Origin: a virus
DNA: 24,755 nt
Direction: 5' to 3' (one strand)
Virus record (IMG/VR): IMGVR_UViG_3300027668_000094
Coordinates: 1-24,755 of that record
Numbering within the stretch: position 1 is the first letter of the stretch; every line of letters starts with the position of its first letter. The notes beneath the pieces are model-generated. The model had not been told where the DNA came from. It saw only the letters and a program-made list of their open reading frames with translations, and made no database searches. The position numbers and the translations under genes were made by a program. Shown piece by piece: positions 1 through 7,937 of this stretch.

Positions 1-125
1 GCTGTGAAGGGTAGCACAAATTGCAAAGTGGCTGTCAATAGCCTTTGCATTGTGCTCCTAGAGCTACCTATACCGTTCAGTAGTACATCTTGTCCGCAGT
101 CAGTACATTCTATTGTTCTGCTCAT
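1..125 (-). CDS. Partial CxxC protein, cut by window edge
   Basis: An open frame starts with ATG at 125-123 and runs off the left edge, giving 41 visible residues. It begins MSRTIECTDCGQDV, so a CxxC pair (C7, C10) like half of a zinc knuckle lies at the N-terminus; a basic then hydrophobic stretch follows. The start is one base after the TAA (129-127) of the upstream gene, which suggests translational coupling because no strong ribosome binding site is visible. I do not recognise the protein. Its place after the tail fibre and next to a small membrane protein would fit a lysis or accessory cassette, but nothing in the visible part shows that. Confidence 0.5.
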   Translation of the reverse strand, partial: MSRTIECTDCGQDVLLNGIGSSRSTMQRLLTATLQFVLPFT

Positions 126-126
126 A

Positions 127-456
127 TTATCTACTCACTACAATATCAATAGAATCAACCCTATTCTCTATTACAGAAGCCACGCTAGTAGAAGATGGGT
201 ACAGTGAATCTATTTCATTAGAAGCGACATTCTTTAGTGGTAAAAGTATATCTATCTTAGTTTCAATTCTTACTAATCTCTGTTCGACGAGATTCAACCT
301 TTGCTCAACCTCAGACATTTTTTTGTGATTATCACTATTTGCTGCATCACTTGCATTTGGAACAACAAAAGCACCACCGCCCACACCTAAAGCTAGTGAA
401 GTGATTACCGATAGAATCAATTTTTGCGTACTTGAATTCTCGCTATTTTCAGCCAT
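127..456 (-). CDS. Small membrane protein with coiled coil, possible holin-like/lysis accessory
   Basis: The 109-residue form starts at ATG 456, with AAGGGG six bases upstream. A GTG start at 507 would add 17 residues and lies in the loop of a hairpin, so I prefer the ATG. After a short polar head there is one hydrophobic segment (about residues 12-31, LILSVITSLALGVGGGAFVV). A heptad-like stretch follows (about residues 48-71, EVEQRLNLVEQRLVRIETKI), then a polar tail. One membrane anchor plus a short coiled coil recalls small phage membrane proteins of lysis modules, although XhlA-type proteins have the two parts in the opposite order. Position downstream of the fibre gene fits a late lysis or accessory role. 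Function is inferred only. Confidence 0.6.
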   Translation of the reverse strand: MAENSENSSTQKLILSVITSLALGVGGGAFVVPNASDAANSDNHKKMSEVEQRLNLVEQRLVRIETKIDILLPLKNVASNEIDSLYPSSTSVASVIENRVDSIDIVVSR

Positions 457-489
457 TATAGACCCCTTTTCTAACTCTTTAAAGTGAAC

Positions 490-520
490 GGAGTTAGCTG
501 TTTTCACCTTAGCTAACTCC
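490..520 (-). promoter_or_regulatory. Perfect 10-bp hairpin in the leader of the small membrane protein gene
   Basis: On the minus strand GGAGTTAGCT (520-511) pairs perfectly with AGCTAACTCC (499-490) around an 11-base loop. The 5' arm contains an AGGAG-like ribosome binding sequence and the loop contains a GTG, so folding would hide a start at 507. No U-tract follows on the minus strand. Read on the plus strand, the same hairpin is followed by TTTT (521-524), so it could also stop antisense transcription. Which of these, if any, it does is unknown. Confidence 0.5.
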
Positions 521-558
521 TTTTAATAAATATACTAATTACATTCGCCCCATTGGGG

Positions 559-816
559 TTATGTTGTTGGGTCTGCCAAGTATGCTAAAACCGCATTCAT
601 TCCCTCTTGCATCACATCTCCCCCGATATACTCAAATGGGTGGTTATATGAAGCCAAGAATTCAAACATTTCGACCCCATCTACATCACGAACATTTGAT
701 ACTTTGTGATAAGTTTGGGCTTTTCCTTCCTCTTTAACCATTACATGAACTAAATGGATCTCTACTTTTGCAAGGGGAAGACCTTTGAATGATACATTCT
801 CTACTATTGTTTTCAT
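559..816 (-). CDS. Hypothetical 85-residue protein downstream of tail fibre
   Basis: A complete small ORF starts with ATG 816, with AAAGGGA upstream. It lies directly after the terminator that closes the fibre gene. The protein is soluble-looking and mildly acidic, with a beta-rich N-terminal half (KTIVENVSFKGLPLAKVEIH) and an alternating aromatic/acidic middle. No signal peptide, membrane segment or known motif is visible. Small genes just downstream of fibres are often fibre chaperones or lysis accessories, but I see no specific match. Function unknown. Confidence 0.65.
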   Translation of the reverse strand: MKTIVENVSFKGLPLAKVEIHLVHVMVKEEGKAQTYHKVSNVRDVDGVEMFEFLASYNHPFEYIGGDVMQEGMNAVLAYLADPTT

Positions 817-831
817 ATTGTTGTTCCCTTT

Positions 832-863
832 AAAAAGAGTGACACCTTCATTGATGCCACTCT
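832..863 (-). terminator. Intrinsic terminator after the tail fibre gene
   Basis: On the minus strand AGAGTGGCATC (863-853) pairs with GGTGTCACTCT (846-836) with two G-U pairs and a six-base loop. A TTTTT tract follows (836-832). It lies ten bases after the fibre stop codon. Confidence 0.8.
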
Positions 864-872
864 AAATTGTTT

Positions 873-3800
873 TTACCAAGTTGCGATTGCTGAACGCTTC
901 CAAGTATTTGTTGCAGTACATACATACATGTAACTAGCGTCCCAACGAATCTCACCTATCACACCTGTATCAGTTGCAGAAGTTGGTGCTGTGTTGAGTG
1001 CGGACAATGTAAAGCTCGCTGCTTTGGAATCACCATCGCTTTTAATACTAGCACCTTGGATGCCTTCGCCTGTATCTGTTGTACCGCCTTGGAGGATATT
1101 GTCTGTTGCCTTAAATGTCGCTACCGTTTCAAAAGTATTAGTGGCATAATCTGTTGAAAACATCACTTTACTATTTAAGCCTGCTGAATCGTAGAGTCTT
1201 AATAAAAAATTACTATCAGTCGTTGTTTCAGACCTAAAATTGAATCTTCTGCTACTATTAGCTCTTACTCCTAATATCCCCAGTTCACCATCACCTTGCA
1301 TAAATATATTAGTGCTTACTGCGTTGGGTGCCTCAATTGCACGAATAGGAAAATTATTATTGTTTGAATCTTGAAAGTAGCCCCTAGATGCGTTAACAAT
1401 ACCACCAAAAGTAGCATCACCATCAATCCCTAGAGAAGTTCCTTGGATGCCTTCACCACTATCTGTTGTAACGCCTTGGAGGATTTTAGGAACTTCCAAA
1501 TCTCGGAATATCTCAAAGTTTGAATCATACGTTGCTTTGAACATCTCTTGCGAAGTTGCACCATCTAGAGAGTATAAGAAAAGCCCGAATGTGTTTGCCG
1601 CCCCTGTTTGAGAATTAAAGAAAAAACGGGCTAACCCAGTAAGTGTATCACCAGTCCAACCAATATTACCATCACCCTCAGAACTCATAAAGTTTGACCC
1701 AGTACTTCGCATAACAAGTGGTGTACCAAAGGTAGTGTCTACTTTAATCCTGCTCCCAAAGTCCGCTAAACCAGGGATTCCTAAGCTCGCTCCTTGAATA
1801 CCTGAAACGTTATCGTCTGTAACATTACCTTGTAGAATTCTACCTCTACTCATTGGGTAATTTCCATCAACATCACTAGCCACTAGGTAACGATACTCAC
1901 CGAAATCGTTTGCGTTAAACTTAGCCCTGTAAGCCATATCCCCAACTGAACCATCGTTAACCGTAGAGTATGGCATAACTAGCTGTGTCTTTGACATATT
2001 TACATCGTTTGGATTTTTATCTATTTCGGTAGAGTTAAAACCAAAGTTTAAAGCGTAAGAGTAGTTAGAACCATTCAAAACAGGTGCATTAAGAGCACTG
2101 CTAATAAGTAACTTTTCACCCATACCTATACGAGATTGGTCGGAACTATTTGCATCGCTAGATTCTACACCAAATCCAAATAGTCCGCCGACCATCTGTC
2201 TCCAATTAGTTATATACGCACCTATATTCACTTGACCTAAGTTTGAATTCAATACACCACCAAAAGTAGCATCGCCATCACCTGTAATGCTGGCATTTGT
2301 AGTTCCTGCACCATTTTGAATCTCTAATACATTGTCGGCATCTAAAGCACTTCCTCTTTTTAGAGTTACCGCTCCACGGGTCGCATCAGTTACAATCTCG
2401 GGACTAACAGAGTTATTGTAGGCAGTTTGTAAGTCTACTAGAGTTGCACTACCTCCTGCACTACCACCACCTTCACCAAATTTAGGGGCATCAATGAATT
2501 GAGCTTGGGCAATGTCTGTCAAATCAGTTGCATTTTTCTTGACAATCAACAACCCACGTAAAAGAGCATTTGGCTTAATTGAAGGGGCTGTGAAGTAAGG
2601 CTCTCCGCTGATTCCGTTGATAGCATCATCTAGGGAATTAAATTCTGAAACACCCCTCTGAACTCCGACTATATTGGATGAGAAAGAATAAATCCGTTGA
2701 ACACTCCACTTTGTATTATTGGATAAAGGAGTTGTTCCGCCTGCACCATCATCTAGGGTAGTTGGGTCAATAAGTGTTCCTGTTGCCCCTGTTGCATCAT
2801 TATTAAAAGCATAGGTGAACGTAAGTGCAGTTAAAAGCGGTAAGGTTTTTTCATGTGGGTTATTAGAATCAGTTGCATAGTTTACACCCCCTCTAAATAC
2901 ATTACCCACACTTTTATCCAAGGAAAGGTTAACTCCGTTCCCAGAAAATAGATTTCCATTAATGTTAAAAATACCGATTGCTTCAGCCAAGTCATAAAGC
3001 GAACTCATAGCATTATAAGCTATATGTTGCTGATTATTAACTGCGACAACATTTACATTATCAAAATGCACTGCTATACCTAAGATAATAAGTGTTCTTG
3101 ATTGAGACACTGAAAAGTCTGTTGAGCTTTGAACAAGTAGCCCTGCACTATCAATTGCAAGATAAGTTCTAGCAGTGGTCGCTATATTAGTCGGGGTGAT
3201 ATTAGTGATTCCACTCCAAGTTACACCAACAATTGCACCAACGCCGTCAACTATCTGTCCCGTTCCATCTGTAATTGAAAACTCAGAAGCACCCGCACCA
3301 ATTGATAGTACTCCACCTGTTTTAACTCCTGTGGACTCTGAAATAGTTGTATCTGAATCTACTTGGCCACCTGTGGAGTCCCAATAAATTTTAGTAGTTC
3401 CTGCAACTGCCCCGGATATGCGTTCGTACTGGGCTGCCCCAGTCCCCGTAAAGGATGAGGACGTAAAGGCTGTTAGTCTTCTGAACCTTATGAGTGCTGA
3501 GTCACCAGTTAAAACTCCTGCCACGCCTAAAGCTGTGCCTATGTTGACTTCACAAAAGAAGTCCACTGAGCTAGTGTTGAGAGTAAGAGTGTTGCCCTCT
3601 ATGTTCACTGGAAGTCCTGTGACCCTCTTAATTATGGGTAGCGTGAACAGATCGTTAGCCGAGGCAAAAACCTCTGTTCCAATGTCCACTGTAGTATAAG
3701 AGGCTGACTGCATAGCGTTCTTAAACTCTGCCCAGGTGTGTACTGTTATCGAGTTAGTCTGAATCCAGTACTTAACTCCGGCCACCTCAGAGTGAGTTCG

Positions 3801-4121
3801 AGAGGTGCCATCTGCCATGTCCATTGACATGCCCACTGGTGAGGTCAAGAACTTCCAAGTATCATCCCCTCCATAGGCTACATCACTCCAATACGAGAGT
3901 CTACCCTCTTGACCAACGAAAGCCCCTGTGGCCGAGGCTCCAACGATATATAAGTCATTGTTGGCCGGTGAAGTTATCGTAGTAGGGTCACTCACTATCC
4001 CATTGACCGGGTTCTTAAGCAGTCGGTCAACCGTAGCAAAGTTATTGTTTACATCAAGCCCCCAAGAGTCCTCGCCATCCGCCCATCCCCACGCCTGTAT
4101 CTTACCAAAATTTGATGCCAT
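873..4121 (-). CDS. Tail fibre / receptor-binding protein with DUF2793-like N-terminus
   Basis: A 1082-residue fibre starting at ATG 4121 with AGGAG six bases upstream. Residues about 30-125 resemble the DUF2793 module of phage tail-fibre and gene-transfer-agent proteins (NNDLYIVGASATGAFVGQEG, then SYWSD and a TWKF block). A long, Gly/Ser/Thr/Asn-rich beta region without cysteine-rich or enzymatic motifs follows. Three copies of a motif of the type ILQGxTTDxGEGIQGxS occur in the C-terminal half. The protein ends with a compact domain containing GEIRWDASYMYVCTATNTWK, a C-terminal cap seen in many phage fibres and inferred here to be a trimerisation or intramolecular tip element. It probably binds the host surface from the tail tip. 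The N-terminal fifth (to about base 3420) is GC-richer than the rest, which suggests that the distal part was exchanged. Terminators flank the gene on both sides. Confidence 0.88.
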   Translation of the reverse strand: MASNFGKIQAWGWADGEDSWGLDVNNNFATVDRLLKNPVNGIVSDPTTITSPANNDLYIVGASATGAFVGQEGRLSYWSDVAYGGDDTWKFLTSPVGMSMDMADGTSRTHSEVAGVKYWIQTNSITVHTWAEFKNAMQSASYTTVDIGTEVFASANDLFTLPIIKRVTGLPVNIEGNTLTLNTSSVDFFCEVNIGTALGVAGVLTGDSALIRFRRLTAFTSSSFTGTGAAQYERISGAVAGTTKIYWDSTGGQVDSDTTISESTGVKTGGVLSIGAGASEFSITDGTGQIVDGVGAIVGVTWSGITNITPTNIATTARTYLAIDSAGLLVQSSTDFSVSQSRTLIILGIAVHFDNVNVVAVNNQQHIAYNAMSSLYDLAEAIGIFNINGNLFSGNGVNLSLDKSVGNVFRGGVNYATDSNNPHEKTLPLLTALTFTYAFNNDATGATGTLIDPTTLDDGAGGTTPLSNNTKWSVQRIYSFSSNIVGVQRGVSEFNSLDDAINGISGEPYFTAPSIKPNALLRGLLIVKKNATDLTDIAQAQFIDAPKFGEGGGSAGGSATLVDLQTAYNNSVSPEIVTDATRGAVTLKRGSALDADNVLEIQNGAGTTNASITGDGDATFGGVLNSNLGQVNIGAYITNWRQMVGGLFGFGVESSDANSSDQSRIGMGEKLLISSALNAPVLNGSNYSYALNFGFNSTEIDKNPNDVNMSKTQLVMPYSTVNDGSVGDMAYRAKFNANDFGEYRYLVASDVDGNYPMSRGRILQGNVTDDNVSGIQGASLGIPGLADFGSRIKVDTTFGTPLVMRSTGSNFMSSEGDGNIGWTGDTLTGLARFFFNSQTGAANTFGLFLYSLDGATSQEMFKATYDSNFEIFRDLEVPKILQGVTTDSGEGIQGTSLGIDGDATFGGIVNASRGYFQDSNNNNFPIRAIEAPNAVSTNIFMQGDGELGILGVRANSSRRFNFRSETTTDSNFLLRLYDSAGLNSKVMFSTDYATNTFETVATFKATDNILQGGTTDTGEGIQGASIKSDGDSKAASFTLSALNTAPTSATDTGVIGEIRWDASYMYVCTATNTWKRSAIATW
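1054..1840 (-). repeat. Three degenerate direct repeats in the tail fibre gene
   Basis: Units of about 47-49 bases at 1054-1100, 1441-1487 and 1792-1840 each encode ILQG(x)TTD(x)GEGIQG-like sequence (the third is ILQGNVTDDNVSGIQGAS). The first two are close to identical and the third has diverged. Between them are non-repeated fibre segments, so they look like hinge motifs separating fibre subdomains. Confidence 0.75.
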
Positions 4122-4156
4122 GTGTTACTCCTGTAGTTAGTATTTTAAATATAAGT

Positions 4157-4183
4157 AAAAAGGACTACATAGTGTAGCCCTTT
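4157..4183 (-). terminator. Intrinsic terminator between tip protein and fibre genes
   Basis: On the minus strand AAAGGGCTACA (4183-4173) pairs with TGTAGTCCTTT (4169-4159), an 11-bp stem with one G-U pair and a three-base loop. It is followed by a TTTTT tract (4161-4157). It sits 9 bases after the stop of the J-like gene and 36 bases before the fibre start. Confidence 0.85.
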
Positions 4184-4191
4184 GTATTGCG

Positions 4192-7083
4192 TTAGTCGCC
4201 CCAGTTGCTGCCCCAATCAAAGCCCCAACCTTGTCCCAATCCTGTCCCATATGTGATACTGTATTCGTACTTCTGCCATGACAATGAACCGTTTGAGGGG
4301 TTGATACCCTCAATAGTCAAGTCAATGAAAGTAGGCGCTGTGCCCCCATTGGCTGCTATCAAATTCGCTTCTAGAACTACATACCCAAGTGCTGTAGTAG
4401 TATCAGTGAAAGTGCCACCGTCCATAACAAAAGTCACTTTATAGAAGTTACCCCCCGAAGTGCCATCTAGACTAAGGAAGTGTTTAGGCGTTAAAGACTT
4501 GAAGTCATCCGTATGCTGTCTATGGCTCCATGATATTGTAACGTCCCCCGAGATAGTGTTAGGATATGAATTTCCGTTAACTCTTACATTGACCGGCGTT
4601 GGTGGTTTAGTTGACCTATTACCCTCCACGGGGTTCCATTGGTAGTACTGGGCTTCGCTGTCTGACAATACTTCACCTGAGAATAGTCCAGTTATCACTT
4701 TGTACTCAGACGGTGGCTGAACCGGAGGTACCGGAGCTAAGTTAGACATCCAATATACACCAGTGTTGTTAGGGAGCATTAGCTGCATTACCCTTACATC
4801 AGCAAGGTGGCTGACTGGGACTGTGTCATGACACCCCCGCCTAACAAGTATGCTTGTCACTCCTGCGGTATTTTCGCTGTACCCATACACTTGCACCATC
4901 TCAGCGCCTATGTACATAATGGAATCAAACTGAGGTAGGAACCCTAGCCCGTCTACAGCGATGCTGTTGTCTGAGGCTAGTATTGCATTGGCTAAGTTAC
5001 CCCAAAGAGCGAACCTAGCCTTAGCTGAGTTGTCCGGAGAAGAAAACCCTGGTACTTTGAAGTGGCTATGGTTGGCACTTGGAGACGCAGCCATTACCGA
5101 AATGAAAGGTCTTGTCACCATTGAGTTCAAATCTGTTATTTCGCCTAGCCTGTTTGACATCTCCAAGTAAGTAGCCCCTTGAGCTTCCGCACTAGGTGTA
5201 GGTAGAGCATAAGCCGATATGTTGTTCAGTCTCTCTTCTGTTCTCACATAGTACGGAGTAGCTGCGTTGCCCCATGTGTCAGTAACTAATGTCAGCGTCA
5301 CCTCACCATTGTCAGCTTTGCCATCTGCCACCCCAAGTACTCGGTACTCACCTGTTGGTACTCCTAATGTCACAGACCCAAACTTAACTACATCCCCTGG
5401 GTCTACATCCGACGCTGATCCTGAAGGGACTTTAACTGTTGCTCGCACTGACTTGGCTGTTAGCAGCCTAGAGTTGCGCACAAGTATCTTGTCTGCCACA
5501 GAAGAGTCATTCACATAAGGCATGTCCAATGTTATGTCAGACATGCTGCCTATGGAATTAGAGTTTACATAAGTCACCATGTCCATGTTTGAGTCATCTG
5601 AATATCTTATCGCTACTGACTTCGGCACTTCGTCACTTCTAGTCGCTGTCATGGTAGCTATTGATGTTATGCTAGTGTCATCAAACTCTTTATCTACCCA
5701 TTGGTTCTCTCTTAGCAGTGCTAGTGTTATGAGTCCAGTAGTCCGGCTAACGTATATTATAGCCTCAGCCACATTAGCACACTCATCTAGTATTGTCTCA
5801 TAGTCCCCATCAGCTACCGCGGTGTTTATGAAAATGTTCTCAGTGTATAATATCGAGGCCGCCTCGACAAAAGAATCTATGTCTATCTCAGCCTCCGGAG
5901 TGCTCATACCCCACACAGTATTAGTTAATATCTCAGCCATGACGATAGCAGGATTTGCGCCTATTAAATCACCTGGGTACGCTACATAGCCATCAAGTAG
6001 TGAGTACACAATCTTTTGCTCTGCCTGGAAAGAGTCTAATGCTCTAGTGTCAGACGATACCAGTCCTGTGACAGATCTCCTCTCTGCAAGTACATAGTAT
6101 CCTGAGTCTGCTGTATATCCCCCACCTTCTCCTACTGTATTTACACTAGCTATGTTTATGCAAGCTAGTTCTTCATAAGCATTAGTGTCCCTTGTTTGAT
6201 ACTCTTCTTCTGAGTCTCCTGCCTCCGGTGCGTTCACAGACCATGAAGTTTCAGGGTAGTAATGCTTACTTGTACTGTAGTCTTCCTGTACGAAAATGTA
6301 GGTACCATCTTGGCTTGTGAGAGCCCCCTCTTTGTCCCCTTGCCACCTATACGATACAAAAGGCTTTGTTGGTAGGGCACTACCACTTTGCATACCCTGT
6401 GGAAATATTGTAAATGAAGTGGAAGTACTTTGAGCAATGCTTACTCCCTTAACCTCTACCACTTGGTCATTCACACCATCAAAGTCTGTATCTTCATAAA
6501 GTGTTATGCTCCTGTTTACTACTGACTTATTACCCAAGCTAACACCAACCGTTCGCACTTTCGGGAAATGTCCATACCGGCCGCTGAACGTTCCGTCTAT
6601 TGGGTTGATCTCAAAGAATAGGGGCTGTCTGTTGTATGCTTGTGAAGGCTCTCGACCCACGCCGGGCTCATGCCCCACTTCGGCTAGTATCTCTCGCTCT
6701 CTATAGGTGTTATCTCCTAGAGGCATTAAGATAGCTTTGTTCTCTGCTGTCTTTTGGTAGAACATGCGCACCCCATCTACAGCATCAGCAAAAATATATA
6801 GTCCTGACTTTCGCCACACCGGGGAGTCTCCTACGGCTAGACCTGCCAGTGTCTCAGCCTCTGTCTGCTTAACCAATCTGCAAGGGACTATCTTAGCACC
6901 AAATACTGTAGGAACTTTAGCCCCTATTGGAGCTAGTTTACCCGGTTGCAAGTTGTCTATCCAGTTCTTCTGCTCAAGTTTTTTCCTCGCTTCTTCTGCT
7001 TCTGCCTGCTCAATAGTCTCCATGTCTGATAAGAGCCTATTGACCACAACACTTGCTGCCCACAATACTATAGCTGCTGCCAT
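4192..7083 (-). CDS. Tail tip / host-specificity protein, J-like (Phage-tail_3 type)
   Basis: A 963-residue protein starting at ATG 7083, which shares its A with the TAA of the hub gene (TAATG), with AAGGAG upstream. It opens with a hydrophobic helix (residues 3-18) and a charged helix. A tail-hub-like body follows, including PLGDNTYREREILAEVGHEP and NRQPLFFEINPIDGTFSGRY. A segment at about residues 360-600 (YPGDLIGANPAIVMAEILT onward) resembles the central region of lambda J-like proteins. From about residue 830 a fibronectin-III-like beta domain begins (PPTPVNVRV, then VTISWSH), and the tail ends in a Gly/Trp-rich tip. J-like proteins form the central tail spike and help recognise the receptor. 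Gene order (tape measure, distal tail, hub, tip, fibre) supports the call. Confidence 0.88.
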   Translation of the reverse strand: MAAAIVLWAASVVVNRLLSDMETIEQAEAEEARKKLEQKNWIDNLQPGKLAPIGAKVPTVFGAKIVPCRLVKQTEAETLAGLAVGDSPVWRKSGLYIFADAVDGVRMFYQKTAENKAILMPLGDNTYREREILAEVGHEPGVGREPSQAYNRQPLFFEINPIDGTFSGRYGHFPKVRTVGVSLGNKSVVNRSITLYEDTDFDGVNDQVVEVKGVSIAQSTSTSFTIFPQGMQSGSALPTKPFVSYRWQGDKEGALTSQDGTYIFVQEDYSTSKHYYPETSWSVNAPEAGDSEEEYQTRDTNAYEELACINIASVNTVGEGGGYTADSGYYVLAERRSVTGLVSSDTRALDSFQAEQKIVYSLLDGYVAYPGDLIGANPAIVMAEILTNTVWGMSTPEAEIDIDSFVEAASILYTENIFINTAVADGDYETILDECANVAEAIIYVSRTTGLITLALLRENQWVDKEFDDTSITSIATMTATRSDEVPKSVAIRYSDDSNMDMVTYVNSNSIGSMSDITLDMPYVNDSSVADKILVRNSRLLTAKSVRATVKVPSGSASDVDPGDVVKFGSVTLGVPTGEYRVLGVADGKADNGEVTLTLVTDTWGNAATPYYVRTEERLNNISAYALPTPSAEAQGATYLEMSNRLGEITDLNSMVTRPFISVMAASPSANHSHFKVPGFSSPDNSAKARFALWGNLANAILASDNSIAVDGLGFLPQFDSIMYIGAEMVQVYGYSENTAGVTSILVRRGCHDTVPVSHLADVRVMQLMLPNNTGVYWMSNLAPVPPVQPPSEYKVITGLFSGEVLSDSEAQYYQWNPVEGNRSTKPPTPVNVRVNGNSYPNTISGDVTISWSHRQHTDDFKSLTPKHFLSLDGTSGGNFYKVTFVMDGGTFTDTTTALGYVVLEANLIAANGGTAPTFIDLTIEGINPSNGSLSWQKYEYSITYGTGLGQGWGFDWGSNWGD

Positions 7084-7937
7084 TAGTTATCTCCTTTTGG
7101 TATGTCAGGGAAACCCCCGAAATAAAGCTCTTGCCCAAATACTGTTCTGCAAGTGTTCAATGTCTTGTCACACCCCCTAGCTATTAGCACCTCATCACCA
7201 AATGAAATGCCTGAGAGGGCACTCGCATCTGTAACTGTAATATCTGCTCTAGTTAAACCAAAACTTTCCACGTGCTGTATGGACGTAGATCTACCTGAGT
7301 ACACTAAAGCACCTCCTAGCATTATGCTCTCCCCTGGCATACCATCAACTGTGTGGATGCTGATAACGCCCCTACCTGCCTCAGTAGCAATTTCAACATC
7401 AGCGACTTGAGACTCACTACTAACTAGAGCAGGACACCCTCTGCCATTAGCTCTGCCACCATATACAACCCAGGGACAATCTGTGTAAAGTACTCTAGGG
7501 TTAACTTTGCGCTTCAGTTTGTTTAGCGAGCCTATGCAATCAATAGTCACACCCCTAGCACTATACATACCTCTAGTTACATATCCAACCCAACGCACTG
7601 CAATATCTCCCGTAGGAGATATCTTCATAACCGCTACTTTAACTTCTGTATCTATCACCCCAAGGGCTACCTCCCTAGCAAATTGAGAGTTTGGGTGGAA
7701 CATTATTTTCGTGGTTGCCGTAAGACCCAGTACATCAGCACTAGCGTTACTCCTAGATATTGCATCAGGTAAATAGTCGTGACTGACTCTATCAAAAACT
7801 GGTGCGGTGGCTGTTACTTGAGTGGCACTTGTAGTGAGAGCTTCATGGACTACAACGCCATCCACGTTCACATATTGGAACAAGTATAGCTCTGTCTCAT
7901 CCACCTGTTGTTGCCCGTCATATATGTCAAAACTCAT
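7083..7937 (-). CDS. Tail hub protein, DUF2163/BR0599-like (gpL-like) with four-cysteine site
   Basis: A 284-residue protein starting at ATG 7937 in a TAATG overlap with the upstream stop; GAGGG lies six bases before. The N-terminal part is a beta-rich tail-hub domain. The C-terminal end (ARGCDKTLNTCRTVFGQE, then FGGFPDIP) is the signature of the phage BR0599 family. Four conserved-looking cysteines are C154, C168, C256 and C263; the last pair has C-x6-C spacing. Lambda gpL, the positional equivalent, binds an iron-sulfur cluster through four cysteines in its C-terminal domain, so a metal site is plausible here. The protein likely sits between the distal tail ring and the J-like tip. Confidence 0.85.
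   Translation of the reverse strand: MSFDIYDGQQQVDETELYLFQYVNVDGVVVHEALTTSATQVTATAPVFDRVSHDYLPDAISRSNASADVLGLTATTKIMFHPNSQFAREVALGVIDTEVKVAVMKISPTGDIAVRWVGYVTRGMYSARGVTIDCIGSLNKLKRKVNPRVLYTDCPWVVYGGRANGRGCPALVSSESQVADVEIATEAGRGVISIHTVDGMPGESIMLGGALVYSGRSTSIQHVESFGLTRADITVTDASALSGISFGDEVLIARGCDKTLNTCRTVFGQELYFGGFPDIPKGDN

Noticed and set aside
548-558. CCCCATTGGGG hairpin at the end of the 85-residue gene
   Set aside because: The stem has only four bp and no U-tract follows on the minus strand, so I do not call it a terminator.
873-4121. Diversity-generating retroelement target in the tail fibre
   Set aside because: No reverse transcriptase gene and no template-like copy of a variable region is present in the window.
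6764-7180. A 138-codon plus-strand frame opposite the tip and hub genes
   Set aside because: It spans the junction of two supported minus-strand genes and shows no recognisable protein pattern.
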